The notes under the pieces: generated by a model
What the model saw: the letters and a program-made list of their open reading frames with translations, nothing else
What the model was told of the DNA's origin: nothing
Database searches by the model: none
In this document: positions 13,350 to 26,463 of the stretch, piece after piece
Position numbering within the stretch: the stretch's first letter is position 1
Layout of the letters: every line of letters begins with the position of its first letter
Translations under genes and position numbers: made by a program
Source of the DNA: Aphrophora alni
Taxonomy: Eukaryota > Arthropoda > Insecta > Hemiptera > Aphrophoridae
Direction: 5' to 3'
DNA length: 64,000 nucleotides
Assembly (NCBI GenBank): GCA_963513935.1
Contig: OY740770.1
Coordinates: forward strand, 93,776,511-93,840,510

Positions 13350-14465
13350 ACGGGTTCATTTAATTCTTATAAAAAAAACTCGAATCTAAACAAACAAGAT
13401 GTTCAAATTTATTATTTAAACTGAACAAATACATTTTGCTAAAATATTGTCAAGGATGAAATTGGAAAGAAAATGAATCAAATATAAAAAATATATTTTT
13501 AATTTATACTGTTTTTTTTTTTTAATATAAACGCATTGTATAATTATGTTTTGAAATATATATTTCAAAAATTATATATATTTAACGTCAAACCAAAGTG
13601 TTATTCTAATATTAATTTATTGAGTACGGGATGACAATTCGTGGATGTTTTAGCTCTATCTATACCTTTCTTTATTTGGTATTGGGTTATATCTCTCACT
13701 TTCCTTTTCTTATGAGCTCTAGCTTGACGGATTCTTGTCTCTCCCAATTTTGAAGCTAATAGAGTATACCTGGTCTAAGGGTCTCTAATTTATTACCTTT
13801 TTAAACAACAAAATTTTACCAATTCATTTTGATAAGTTAAATTTCTTTTTAAGATATGTATAAGATAAGAACAACAACTATTGTAAAATTCTTCCTTTTT
13901 ATATATTTAAAAAAATCAATTCTCTTTAGACTTTTTACAGGAACTTTAGTGATTTGTATGAAAGAAGTAGTAACAATTAGAAGCAGATTTTATATTATAT
14001 TTTTTAATATTTAGGCCCATTTTTATATATTTTATTGAAGCTGTTTTTAATCGAAATCATAATTGATAATTCTAATAAACTAAAACTGAAGATTATAGTT
14101 CTTTGATATAATTTTCAATAAAAAGAGAAAATAAGCTTTGATAGTCACAAATCTTAGAATATAACGAAATCAAATAATAAGTTAAGTAAAATTAGTAAAA
14201 GTTAAATTGAACATTTATGAATATTTGTGCAAATTACCTGGTGAGATAAATTCAAATGGTTTGTACATGGTTTATATTTTATTATAAAAGTTTTATTTCT
14301 TAATTGGGGGATTTTTAACCTAGAAGTTTCTTTAACACTATCTATTTAAGCCAAATTATTATTTTTAAATAACCTACTAGCGCCCACCTATCACTTTAGT
14401 TATTAAATTTCTATCTATAGATAAGGGATGTTTTAGTTTTTGCATTATTTCTGCATTATAAGATG
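13350..14465. other. AT-rich non-coding stretch
   Basis: No gene seen. Around 13620-13800 the composition is more balanced with pyrimidine-rich runs, but I recognise nothing. Confidence 0.6.
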
Positions 14466-14470
14466 AGAAG

Positions 14471-14565
14471 ACTTGCAGCTATATTTGTTTTATGAGAGTA
14501 ATGCAAGTAATTAAATAAATTGTCATGGGTTTAAGTTTGCTCAGTGAAGTAATTTGTAATAAAAT
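14471..14565 (+). repeat. Dispersed repeat family A, copy 1 (partial)
   Basis: Shares 'cagctatatttgttttatgag', 'taatgcaagtaa', 'taaataaattg' and 'tgctcagtgaa' with the copies at 21460, 26464 and 27268, all in the same orientation. The 5' part seen in the other copies is poorly kept here. Confidence 0.75.
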
Positions 14566-14934
14566 AGTAATTACTGGCAATTGGTACAGAAACCGAAATG
14601 ATTAAATAATTTTAAGCGTTGGTGTTTGTTGAAATTATCTTGTAATTTTATTTATCTAGTTTAATTTCGAATGTACATGTCACTCTCTAATAATCAATCC
14701 GTATACCACATTGGTTAACCATTACGTAAATGCTTCTTCTTTTTATTATTCGACTTTATTGTTTTTTAGTATTGAATTAATTAATTACGACCAAATAGAA
14801 TATCCTCAACTAAAGTTCATTAAAAAAAAAGTCTTAAATTTCATTTTCTGTGATATTTAAATTGTATAAAAATTGATTAATTAGAAATTATTCTATAATC
14901 TTTTAATGATTTTAAATAACTTATCTTCCGTCTA

Positions 14935-15150
14935 CATTCCTCTCTGTCTACGGATCTAATAAACCATACACATCCCTCAGCGATTATCACAATACATAAA
15001 ACGGGATAATACTAAGGGGAAAGGTTTATAGACCTTACTTAGAGCTAAGCCCCAAAGTCATATAAAATTAAAATTTTTGAAAACCACGACACAGGGGATC
15101 AACTGATAGACAATAGCTGACAATTGATCGCAGACTTAAATGAATAATCA
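14935..15150 (+). repeat. Dispersed repeat family C, copy 1
   Basis: Weakly similar to 26825-27015. Shared landmarks are 'tctctgt', 'cgat..cacat', 'gagctaagcc..caaagt' and 'atcgcagact'. It lies between a family A and a family E copy, the same relative order as at 26.4-28.5 kb. Confidence 0.5.
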
Positions 15151-15419
15151 ACATTAAATGACAATATAAAGCATTGAGTAATGAACATCTTTAGAATTTT
15201 TGTATATCATAAATTTCATGTAACAAATTTACTCCTAAAGTTAAAGGTACTATGTAGTTTATAGTTTTACTTTATTTCTTGTTTATTACCTGAATTCAAT
15301 TATAGTTAAAACCTTTACATACCTTATACAAATGTTATACTTTGTTTCATAAATTATAAGTAAAATATGTCAAAAGTATGTTTTAGTCAAAAGTAAGAAG
15401 TATATTATTTAATAAATGA

Positions 15420-15570
15420 GTTTCAGTAGGAAGAATTCGTATAACTTTCTAAATAAACATAGAGAATTTATGTGAGTTGAAGAAAGCAGTAAAAAGTTAT
15501 GACACAACTCTTGATGAGAAGTAACTCATGAAACAGCAAAGTTTCCGTGCTTTAAATGTGACTTTACATC
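15420..15570 (+). repeat. Dispersed repeat family E, copy 1
   Basis: Shares 'gaatttatgtgagttg', 'agaa.gcagtaaaa', 'caactcttgatgagaagtaac' and 'gactttac.tct' with copies at 28325 and 38150, all in the same orientation. No coding content. Confidence 0.8.
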
Positions 15571-15666
15571 TTAAACAACGAATATAATCATGCTATGAAT
15601 AATATAAATTTACATTATAATACAGTATATTTGTATTATATAAAGCATATAATATTCATTAAATAA

Positions 15667-15670
<4 letters not shown>

Positions 15671-15720
<50 letters not shown>
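15671..15720. repeat. (GT)25 microsatellite
   Basis: Uninterrupted GT run just downstream of the family E copy. Confidence 0.97.
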
Positions 15721-15722
<2 letters not shown>

Positions 15723-15724
15723 TT

Positions 15725-16105
15725 TGAAATGTTTAAATTCATATATTGAAAGAAATATTTGTAGGAGTTGCTTCTTCGGGTATTTGGCAATTTAAGATTT
15801 CAATTTGACGATAAACAACGCATATACAATCACATCACTCCATTCAATTTTCCACATATGTAATAATTGCATTAGTAGTATTTCTGTTAAAAAACATTTT
15901 TTCTTTATTGCTTCAATTTTGTTCTTGCTAAGGTGTATTTTGAAAATTATTAATTAACTTTTTAAGTTGTATGTTGTGTTTGAGTAATTGTGTATGTCTA
16001 CTAGTGTTCTCTCGTACACAACAAAAGCTTTTAAGCTTTAAAAATATGTTTTAAGAGAAAACCACTAGTATTTAAAGCCATATTCGAAACTGAAAGTATA
16101 TCTAT
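15725..16105. other. AT-rich non-coding stretch
   Basis: No recognisable feature. Confidence 0.6.
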
Positions 16106-16112
16106 AATCTAA

Positions 16113-16253
16113 GAAAATAACTCATCCCTAAAACTAACAGTCAAAGCTAAGACTAAATACAAACGATATCAGAAAAAACCACCACGTGCTGGACTAGACT
16201 CTACAAATGACACCATGAAAACACTACAATTTTCTAATAAGAGACCCCGCTAG
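16113..16253 (+). other. Unrecognised 46-codon open frame between stops
   Basis: A stop-bounded frame whose translation is mixed in composition and contains 'PPRAGLDSTNDTMKTL', richer in G+C than its surroundings. There is one internal Met but no good start context and no clear splice sites. I do not recognise the peptide. A frame this short is expected by chance many times in 64 kb, so this is only a candidate exon or transposon relic. Confidence 0.2.
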
Positions 16254-16259
16254 TACGTA

Positions 16260-17745
16260 TAAAAATGTAATTGCAAAGACGCTTGGAATTTAAAAGAAGT
16301 ATTTTTGTGCAAATAATAGTAATTCATTACCTCCGCGTAATTCTAAAAATTCCCATGTGAGTTTGGGTTGCCTAAAATCAACAAATCGAATATCACTTTC
16401 GTTGTTATCTCTCGAGATTCCCCATCAAAGGAATTATCTAAATAGCTTCTTCGCACACCTTTAGTATGTGGTAATAATCTTTGTTCGAAACTTCAAATAT
16501 TTAGTGGATTTGTTTAGAGAATTGAAAATAAATTAGGATGATAGATTAGTTTCAATTTTGAAAACCATTTCACTAATGTAGCAATTCAGTAAACTTTAAA
16601 AATAATTGAAATTAGGTTCTCAGGTAACAATAACCTTAATGAAAAAATTAACTTGCCTATAAACGTTTATGTATCACATTAAGTTATGCACAGAATGTAT
16701 AATTATTTTCAATTAACCGATAATATATATCCCCAGGTTGACGGTATGGTCCACTAATTTAAATTTTTACCATTAACTTTATACGGAAAAAAGTTAATAA
16801 TTCTTCCATAATTGAACCAAAATTATAACTACGTTATGTATACATCACTTTTGGTGTATTGGCGAAACTGAATTAAAATATGTTTTGAATTGTTTTAACT
16901 ATACTTCAAATTCAATCACATTAATGATGGAAAACGAAGCCAATAAAACTTCCGTCTTTGAATGTGTGGTACGAGAGACCTAGGGAGGTCCTTAAAACTT
17001 TGCTTTACATAAAGAGGAACATCGGTTGATACCTACATTATTTCTCTAACCAAACAATAATCATAAGGAAGGAATAGTTCACTCCTTACTTGACAGAGCT
17101 AAAAATATTTGTTCTAAAAAAGTGAGTCTAAATATAAAACTAAATAGTAATTGGACTTACGTAGTTATCAATGGATACCATTATTCCATAATTTCTAAAC
17201 GTAGAAAATATTTCATGGAATTGAAATAGTCTAGACAATGATAAATCCCTATCGTACATGATAATCCCTTTTGTGCGGAAATTGTATGAACAATTTAGTA
17301 TTATTTCTAGGAAATATAAAATACGTAGCACTTTTAATAATGAAAACACTGCTAGGTAACATTACGTTAAAACTAAATCTAATTATGGCACTCAGGAAAC
17401 TAAATACTGTATTTAAATTATAAAATGTGACAGGCATTATATTTGTGAGACCAAAAGGCCTCTAATTATAAGAATTATTGAACATAACAAGAAAACGTGA
17501 TTAGGCCTAACGGATAAATCGAAAATAGCTCTACATATTTCGTCCGATTCACACAAATTTATTTGGGAAGAGCCAAAAATAATAGACCGGAAAAAAAAAT
17601 ATAAAAACTAATTGAAACGTCATATATAAAGCTATAGAACATTCCTGTCACCAAAACCTTTTTAGAAAGAAAGCAAATATGGCTTAAGTTAATAAAATAA
17701 AATTTTTAAAAATAATAAAGAATTGCTATCAGGAGCATTAATCTT
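16260..17745. other. Non-coding stretch
   Basis: No feature recognised. 16320-16480 is a little richer in G+C. The minus-strand open frames near 17140-17437 have no family features. Confidence 0.55.
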
Positions 17746-17749
17746 CCAA

Positions 17750-18080
17750 ATATTATTGCAATAGAGAATAAACCTTAGATAAGTCCTACATATTACAAAC
17801 TTTGCATTTATGTTCTTTGTATTGTTATCATATAGGAACAAGATGGCGATAACAAAATAAATTGATCTACCAAATATAATCACTAAATCACTAAATATAA
17901 TGATTAGTCAATCACTATGAGGTTAGAATTTATTGAACTATATCTGTGGAGTATCTAATAAAGCTAGAAGTTATTCGGATTACGAATATTTATGTTCATT
18001 TGACAAAAACCGAATGTGTTGGTGCAAGACCAAATTTAAAGTGTCAGATATCCTACCCTTTAACTTGAATACACGTCTGG
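17750..18080 (+). repeat. Dispersed repeat family F, copy 1
   Basis: Similar to 18400-18700 about 650 bp downstream in the same orientation. Shared blocks are 'gataagtcctacatat', 'caaactttgcat', 'catataggaa', 'agaatatttatg', 'atttgac' and 'atgtgttggtg'. The pair could be a tandem duplication or two insertions. Confidence 0.7.
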
Positions 18081-18399
18081 AAAATCTAATCTAATCTCAC
18101 AACCCTTGTGCATTTTAACTATGGGTGAGGTGAATGCATAATAGAAGGGAGCTTCACTATGTCTTTAACCCCCCCCCCATTTTTTCTTTTAAGCCAAACG
18201 CTCAAGTGTTTATGTTATGAATGTTACCAGGCAAAAGGTGTAGCATCCGTAGCCTTTTGGATAATTGGCGATCTCTCACTGTATTCGTCCAATTTTCATT
18301 GATTTCTAATTATTATTTTCCGTAATAAAAAATCATAGATACCCTTATACTTTCACTAGAATGTCTTCTGTTTGTCTGTCTCTAACTCGCAATCCATTT

Positions 18400-18700
18400 A
18401 CACAGATAAGATGATAAGTCCTATATATCTCAAACTTTACATGTTTATTTCTTTATATTGTCCTACATATAGGAAAATATGGTATTGGAAAACTGACACG
18501 GGAAGTTAAGAGGCATATTTTATAGGCCTACAGTTGAAATATTTTATTTTTGCAAATGTTATTATGTAGGGTATAAAATAGAAATTGAATATTATTTTGA
18601 TTAAGAATATGTATGCTATTTGACGAAGAAATTAATATATTGGTGTTAGGTAGGTTAAAAGTCTTTGACGTTATAGAGGCAACTATCGTTATATTATAGT
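18400..18700 (+). repeat. Dispersed repeat family F, copy 2
   Basis: Second copy of the preceding repeat. A TCTGTTTGTCTGTCTCTAAC stretch just upstream looks like a degenerate (TCTG)n, common near ends of non-autonomous elements. A C10 run lies at 18169-18178 between the two copies. Confidence 0.7.
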
Positions 18701-18934
18701 TACATCGTTATAATCCTCGGTTTTAGGACACACTTGAACCTTTTACTCTATCATTATATACAAAGAGGAATAGAATAAGCAATTTCAAACTGGGGTTATT
18801 TTTAGTGGTATGAAATAATATCATTATATAATTAGTTACATTCGTTTTTAAAACAAACAGTACAAAACAGAGCTATATTATGACTGGGATACTGAGTGGC
18901 GGAAAGATCGCATATTTAACAATAACTATTAAAC

Positions 18935-19165
18935 TGTAGCTCTACTTGTGTTTTGTTTGTGATTTTATATTCATTAATCTCTGAAAAACACCTGGGATAT
19001 CATCATCAGCGAGTATTATGTGTTCACCACTTAAGAACAATGCGGGAGCAAAGAACAAAGAAACCTAAGCCGTAAACTTCCATTGTTTTATTTCTACCAC
19101 AGAACAAGCACCTGCTTGCTGCTGATATATTGCGAGAAACAACTCTGTCTAAATAAAACAATATT
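18935..19165 (+). repeat. Dispersed repeat family B, copy 2
   Basis: Pairs with 11735-11935. The minus strand at 19009-19003 reads a full CTGATGA followed by TGATATCCC, a better match to a Penelope-like terminus start than copy 1, but again without a GAAA partner. Confidence 0.85.
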
Positions 19166-19169
19166 TGTT

Positions 19170-21455
19170 AAAGACGTTGTATTTGATTAGATATTTAAAA
19201 TCTAATGCCCTTAAATATAATAACAACTAAACCGCTTTATACAAGTTAAAATAAATTACAATATATATAATATTAGCCAAAACAAAAAACCCTGGAGCAG
19301 TCACTTTGTTTTGGAATAGTCGTTTTTTAAGTGAAATATAAATAAAATTCTTAATAATTATTCTTAAATAATGATTTTTTTTTATCAAACATGTATGAGA
19401 AGTATGTCTTTCATGATAATCTGTGAGGACTTTTGTTTTTATGCTCTTAGCTATAAACCATTTGAATAAAACTGTTACATTACTTTTTTTATTGAGAAGG
19501 CAATAAACCACCAACTAAACAGTTCAATAATTACTAAAAATCGAACATGGGATATAATAGGTTTTAATGTTTATGTATTTACAATTATACATACAAAAAA
19601 AATAAAACTAATACTGCAAGTATAATTTCGTATTATTGTCTGTGTTCTATAAAGAACGAAAAAAGTGTTATTTAGGTTATGACGAATTGTTTACCTTTTA
19701 ATTTGTCTCCTAGCAATTAAAGATAGAAAACTGTGTCAGTTATCAATTATATCGTCATTTTATGTATTATAAACGGTGATTTTTAACACTTATTATTAAT
19801 ATGCAACGTGATTACTAATTTAAATATATAAACTTTAAACGTGCATTGCAAGTAGTTGCCATATAATTTTTGTTCCGCAAGTTTATGTATTAATTTATCA
19901 AGTTTTGTAAAGAAACTATTCACAAACATTAAAGAAATTTATTATAGGGATTAACTTTCGTATTGGGTTTATAAAACTATTCTTGTAATTTTTATGTACA
20001 TATGATTTTTTTCTTTAATTCACGCTTCAGTTTAATCAAATAACTGTGACCATTTTTATGAATGATTTTATCTTTGTTCACTATTTCAACCATGATTTAA
20101 CAACCATCATTGTATATTTTTGATTTTTTCAAATGGCTAGTTATCCTTCAATAATTAAATCCAAACTTTTATTATGATTGTAATTTCATGTCATTTGTCT
20201 CTAATATTTACCCTAATTAACGTATAATGTCTCATGTATGTAGTCAATTCCTATTTCATTGATAATTTGAGGTTTACTATTGAAGTTTTCCTTGTAGATA
20301 ATAAATGCAACTAAATATCTTAATTGTTTGTTAAGAAAACTAATTTTATTTAACATCATAATCTATTACACTTGTAACACAAGAACAGAAATCTACTTAT
20401 AACATACTTAACACAACCAGAACATATGTCACATATCTCTAATTGATGTAACAAATAAAATCTATAAATATAAATTATTTTACTTTTGACCATTTAAAAG
20501 ACTAAACTAGTACTTTTCCTAGAAACAGTGACCAATACTTTCCTGTTGGTTTCATACAGGTTTGCAATAAACAAACACATAATCAAATTCGATATAGCGA
20601 ATATATGTTTAAAAGTTATGGGTAATATTTATGTATGTATGATAGTTATCTTCAAGTGGAAAAAAACATACGTTTCAATAGGCCAAAAATTGGCGTTGGT
20701 TTTAACGAATTCCGTCGAATTGAAGATAACATAGTTTTTTATACCATAATTTGTAATTACCATACCTTGTCGATATAAGAAATTTTTTTTGTAATAACAT
20801 TTCAGTAAGTACTACAGTACTACAAATAGTACAAAAAAAGTAGAAGTAGAATGTTATGTGTTTCCAATAATTATTACACAAATATAAGGGTCTAATAAAA
20901 TGAAAAAAAAAATGTATTTATATAATGACTAAAGTTTCATATTTGTTAATGATTAACATAATCTTTGTTCTTTTTTACAATATTGTTAATTGCTTGATTA
21001 CAACTTGTATTTCAAGAATCATTTTAAAATATTTTTACAGTTTTTAACAATTTACAACAACACAAATATAGCACGAGTACAGATTTATAGTTTATGGATG
21101 TATTCAGAGAAATTAAAAAATTTACAGTTATATATATTACTAATTTCAAATTTTATTAAAAACAGCAAAACAATACAACGTGGCACAAATATTCCATACT
21201 CCTAGAACATTATTAAACAATAATATCCTGAAATGTCTCGCCCATTTTTTCTGATCGGTCAAATACAGACGGATTAATTTTGAGTCAAATTAGAATTATT
21301 TACTGACCTATTAAGCAAAGCCTTTTGGATAGTTTATATCTTTTTCTTAATTATTTTTTAAAGTAAATTTGTAGCAGTATTACAATTGTATCACTATTTC
21401 CTCAGCAAAATACATTTTCTGTCCTACTGTATCCAAAGTCTAGCCTTTTAATCGA
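19170..21455. other. AT-rich non-coding stretch
   Basis: No gene seen. The longest open frame (19227-19514, minus) has no recognisable motif. Confidence 0.6.
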
Positions 21456-21459
21456 CCCC

Positions 21460-21640
21460 GTCATTCATTTGTAGCAATTTAATACTTATGCATACATGAG
21501 AGAGTTTTCAGTGTTTGTTGTATAGCTTAGTGATCAGCAGACTGGCAGCTCCAGAGATTTATGATATTTGTTTATGAGATTAATGGAATTACACAAATGA
21601 ATTGGTCCTACGTTTCCATTTGCTTGTAGAATTATTACAA
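21460..21640 (+). repeat. Dispersed repeat family A, copy 2
   Basis: Shares 'gtcattcatttgtagcaa', 'catacatgag', 'tgatcagcagact', 'tatgagattaatg' and 'aattggtcctacgtttcc' with 26464 and 27268, same orientation. Interrupted by about 12 bp near the middle. Confidence 0.85.
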
Positions 21641-21644
21641 ATAC

Positions 21645-22550
21645 ATACCACTCACTGGAAATTAATCAGGGAACCACCTCAATTGAATATTATAGCGAAA
21701 TAAAATAAAACGTTTTAGCTAATTATATAACTGAGCAAAACGTGATTAATAATAGACATCGGTTAGTGTTACCAAATTTTTGTTAAATCTGATAAGATTT
21801 TTGTTTTTACGATTCTTTATTATATTGATCGGAATAATAGTTTTTAGGAGTACTTGAACTAGTACAATATCTAATAATCTGTGAAAAGTCTAAATGTTAC
21901 GTATTTTTATGTATATAACTTTCTGACAAATTTTTGTTTATTTAAAGTTAATAGCTAGCTGATACTTATTTATGCGAATGTGTTGAAGTAATTCTATATA
22001 CTTGGGTCAAGTGAAACTATCGATTAGTGGAAAGTTAAAAGTAAGTTTTTAGTTATTAAAATATTTTATAAACAGTAAGTTCAATTAGGACCACGGAATA
22101 AATTATAAATAATTCTTTTTTTATAATATATTATATTTATATATAGATTAGTAATTGATATACAAATTGTTATTTTTTTTTAAATATCGAAATCAAACAG
22201 CGTAATCATATAGTATTAGCTATTATTTCGTCTATCCCTGTTAATTTAAAAACTCAAATAAAGATCTGTAACCATTTTTCGAACCCCTCTTTTTCTTATT
22301 AACTTTCAAAAAAAGTTAAAATTTTATTTATTGTATGTGCATTACTATTTAGGTCATAGTATTTAGGTATAAATGTTTAATTTATTTTATAATTGATTGG
22401 TCGTATATTTAATAATACATTGATAGTACATATTAGGCGTACAAAAAATATTATTTTAAGTTGTAATTATATTCAATTTTAGTTTGGCAATAATTCAAAA
22501 AATAAATCTTGAATCATTGTTAAAACCTTCGTGTCATGCAAAACTAAGTG
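21645..22550. other. AT-rich non-coding stretch
   Basis: Nothing recognised. Confidence 0.6.
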
Positions 22551-22551
22551 A

Positions 22552-23495
22552 TTTTTTTTTTATGGAAAGAACGACATAATTGTGAATTTATTTGCATTTT
22601 TATAGTTTGCGTTTTCCCCCCTTATTTCTTTCAAGGAAGGGCAGGATTTCAGTTATTATTAGTTATTATTTTCCATCTCAGCTATGAAGCTTATTGTGTT
22701 CCCTCATGCACAGGTCATTCCTGTCCAATCAAATTCCAGGATTTCGGACTCTCTAATATACTACGGATGATAGTGTCCTGTATTATTTGTCCACCACTCC
22801 ACACAGCGCCTTAGGACAAAATACATTTCCTGCTTAAATCTGGGCAGTCAAATAATATATGTTGAACTGTCTTCACAGTTTCACTATTCCGATACCAAAG
22901 GCTTTATAGATGAAAAAAAAAATTCTGTGTAAATGTATGCAGTGACCACTCACCAATCCGTAGATCCGACAATTTTAGCTAAAAACTCTGTGATAAGTTT
23001 TAAGGAGCAATAAACCATCGTCTTAATCGGTCAATTGCTTTCAGTTATCTCCTAAACCTTTCGATTTTCCTTTGACACCCATTGGGAAACACAACTACGA
23101 ATCAAATTTAAAATTACTCAACACCTGGTTCAGGGATATGCAGGGACATTGAGCTACTGCGCTCCTCATTCGCAGTAATGCCCTTAGGTCCCGTCACCTA
23201 CACCATGTTTAGATCTTCGTTTTTTGTTAGAGTTGCTAGGGCAATATTAAAATTCCACACTTTTATAAATGTATAGTTATAGTGTTCAAAGCCAGAAATG
23301 CTGATATACAATCGGAGTTTAACTTGATGGCGTTTTCTTTTTATTACCTATCATATTCAATCATTATAATTATTTCCGCTTAAATTCAGTTACTCCCGAC
23401 TTTTCCAGGCTGTTTACACTTTTCCACCGTAAAGACTTATAACCTAGTAGTCATGAGATTTTTAGACTCATACGTGTACACCATGTAAGTGCATT
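22552..23495 (-). mobile_element. Decayed LINE 3' end: RNase H and C-terminal domain
   Basis: Read on the minus strand this is the 3' part of a non-LTR retrotransposon polyprotein. In order it shows a VYTYESK remnant of the RNase H start (23481-23461, usually YTDGSK), then ALATLTKNEDLNMV and VTGPKGITANE (about 23245-23164, the WVPGH-x-GNE block with Trp turned into a stop). IPEPGVE follows (GPEP block, 23138-23118), then GLVSGHCIHLHRI (about 22959-22921), and TVQHILFDCPDLSRK (about 22880-22829), the Cys/His-rich tail. Frames shift several times and stops are present, so it is dead. The frame ends near 22715, a ~150-bp 3' UTR follows, and a run of ten A at 22561-22552 looks like the poly(A) end. 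RNase H after reverse transcriptase is typical of the I superfamily. The reverse transcriptase itself is not recognisable, implying 5' truncation. Confidence 0.85.
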
Positions 23496-23499
23496 CAAC

Positions 23500-24996
23500 A
23501 CATAGCTAGTTTTACATTGACACCACTATTTTCTATGAAAAAAAAACAGATATTTTTAATGTCAGAAACCTTCGTCAGTCTGTTCATAATCATTCTAACG
23601 TTAGCTATTCGCTAAAAGTAATGAATTGAGGTGCGTTTACTATCCTGATTGCATTGCTAGTTACACACACTAAATTGTTTACACCACCATTCATAACTCC
23701 ACCAAGATAAAAATATCTAATGGAGGCAGACTTAACAGTATCTTAACTGCACCAGTTTAAGTTACTTTCATACCCAAGTGTAAACATAATCTCGCCTGAT
23801 CACCCTTAACATGGAACACAAATATTGTAAGGACCAAATTTTAATTTTTGTACATAAATGTTTAAGCTAAAAAAGGATAATAAAATACTACACGTTGGAC
23901 CTTACAGATAATAGAAATATATCAAGTAATACAGTTATATTTTTAGTGTTTGGTAGCTTAGACCTTGTTCAGTTTCAGTACTACATATTTTTAATGTTAT
24001 TTACTTTCAATTCTCATCTGTAAAAAGATGAGAATAAAGAGATGGTAAAGTATTGGTCTACATAGATGATACTTATTTGTAGGAATAGGGGTTTGGTTTT
24101 TGGGGCATACTTTGGCTATTCAGGAGTTCATTCGGTTTTGACAGTAAAACTGTCGAAATTATTAACATAGTATGCTTAAATTAACATATACATTCTGATA
24201 CTGATGATTATTTTGGATTGATTCTTGTGTTACCTGATTTTATCTTGTTTGATACGTTTGATAAATTAAGTATAATAAAAGAATATAATATCTTGACTAT
24301 TTAGAAAATGTACTTAAAGTTATCAAATACATAAGCTTTCCCAAATTGAACTAATGGGTAGTGCAATGACTTCGTATAGTTTTGCTTATTTAATAACAAT
24401 ACACAAGGTCAGATGGAAGATGGAAATGTGTGCAACATGACTTGTCTTCAACGAGGAGCTTAATTTAAAAATCAAAAAATTATAGAACATATTATAAACA
24501 TTTACTGAAAACAAAAGTTTTCTATGTGTTGAAAGCAATAGTTCAATAATGAACTATATGTTCACACATATGTGTTGGTTTATGTAAAAATAAATTTTGA
24601 AACAGATTTTAATAGTTTATTCATGATTGAAAATCATAAGAGCCTGTAATATCTCATGAGTTCTACTTCAAACAAAGTAATTTTTTTTCAAATTGTCAAT
24701 AAAATTATTTTTATATTCGGTTAGAAACAAGCTTTATTTTACCGAATATAATAAAATATATATTAACAAGTAATATATTTATTTGGGATCCATAGTCATT
24801 TTTTGCAATATGTAAAACAAAATCTATTTTTCGTTATTTTGGCCTTAACTCTTTTAATTACATCATGCGTTATATAATCACGTAACTTAGCTATAAAATG
24901 TAACTTCACAAATATTGGTTGCTGGGTTAGTGAAAACTTGAATATATAGAAGGACTATGTACTAGTAAATTTAAAAAGATAATTTTGAAAATATAA

Positions 24997-25000
<4 letters not shown>
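23500..25000. other. AT-rich stretch with one reverse-transcriptase-like box
   Basis: No gene recognised. A 12-codon plus-strand fragment at 24044-24079 reads GKVLVYIDDTYL, similar to the YxDD catalytic box of reverse transcriptases, with stops close on both sides. The flanks show no other RT motif, so chance cannot be excluded. Confidence 0.4.
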
Positions 25001-25005
<5 letters not shown>

Positions 25006-25042
<37 letters not shown>

Positions 25043-25044
25043 AC

Positions 25045-25094
<50 letters not shown>
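25006..25094. repeat. (TA)n followed by (ATA)n microsatellites
   Basis: TA tract at about 25006-25037, then about 16 ATA units at 25045-25094. Confidence 0.95.
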
Positions 25095-25096
<2 letters not shown>

Positions 25097-26460
25097 TATA
25101 GTTCAAATAAACCGTCTTCCTTTGTTAAACTTTTTTTTAGCATACAGTAGTTGTATTCGATATTTTATTTTTTTAGAGAAAAGAGGCCAAGTAAATTCCT
25201 ACACAAAATTTATTTATTCCTCAGTTTAAAACATACGATATGTGACAGTCTAACTTTTACACAAGCTTATGTTACATTTTCAAGCTAGAAAATTCATTAA
25301 ATGTAAGCTTTTTTGATCTTTAATTACATATTACATTTGACATCACTTTTAATAAATTTGGTTTAATAGAGCATAGAGTTATCCATTTTTATTAGGTTAT
25401 GAAAACAAATACCACTAGTCATATTTTTACAACAGAAAAGAAAGTCTTTAAAACACATACACACACATAGCTAGAATTTTATATTTTATGTAATAGTAAT
25501 TCTGTAGTTAATCAATAATTTCCCAAGATATCCTTGACATATTTCAATTTATTTATCTTTGTAAATTAAAAGCTATAAACATTAATCTTAATTTTACTTT
25601 CTCAAATCACGTACTGTAGTAATAACCTCAACTGTGGTATTACACAACTATATTTGTTTCTGGATTTTAAAATACATTCTTTTCATATTAATATTTTTAT
25701 TATCTAAAATGTTCTAAAAATAAGTCATTTGTTTTTGTCCGTAATTTAACTCTTTTCATCTTATGTGTTAAGTTTAATGAATTTTTGTGTACAAATTAGT
25801 ATTTGGTGGCAGTAACTTTCTGTTATGATTAGTATTGAATTGAAGGTATTTTTCAATTCAAATCTAGTTATATTTTTACAATATACTAAATTGTTATTCT
25901 TCTATTCGAGTTGCAGGTCTTGAATTAGACACATTCTTGCTTTACACCAGGTCTATTCCCCTCTATTTTCCTAGTTATATACAGTAGTGTCAACTTGTAT
26001 ATAAGAGATTTTATGATTTATGTTTATAATTGGAAAGATGTGGCTCTTATTTTATGTTTAGTTGTATGTTTTTTTTACAATAATTATGACGACAATGCTT
26101 TTTTAAGCAATAAATAATGTACAAGCCCTCCAACAAGTCACAGGATATTTACTCTACAAAGGAACATGAAACTCTGGTTTTGGGAATAAATATTGAATTA
26201 CGTAAAATTTTAAAGTTTTCATTAAACTAACGACAACAAAATATACCAAGTCTACAAATCTAATATTTAACTATTTTAAAATCCAATTTTAAACTGTGGA
26301 AAATAGAAATATTGTATGATAATGATTTATTTGTTACGTCACTTCAGTTTTTCAATTTTTGAAGTTGTTTAACTGATACCCGTATTTACCAACTAAATTA
26401 AAACGCGAAGCTTATTGGTTCACCAATGTAGCCACAACATCAAGCCCATCTATAATTTTT
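25095..26460. other. AT-rich non-coding stretch
   Basis: Nothing recognised. Confidence 0.6.
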
Positions 26461-26463
26461 AAT

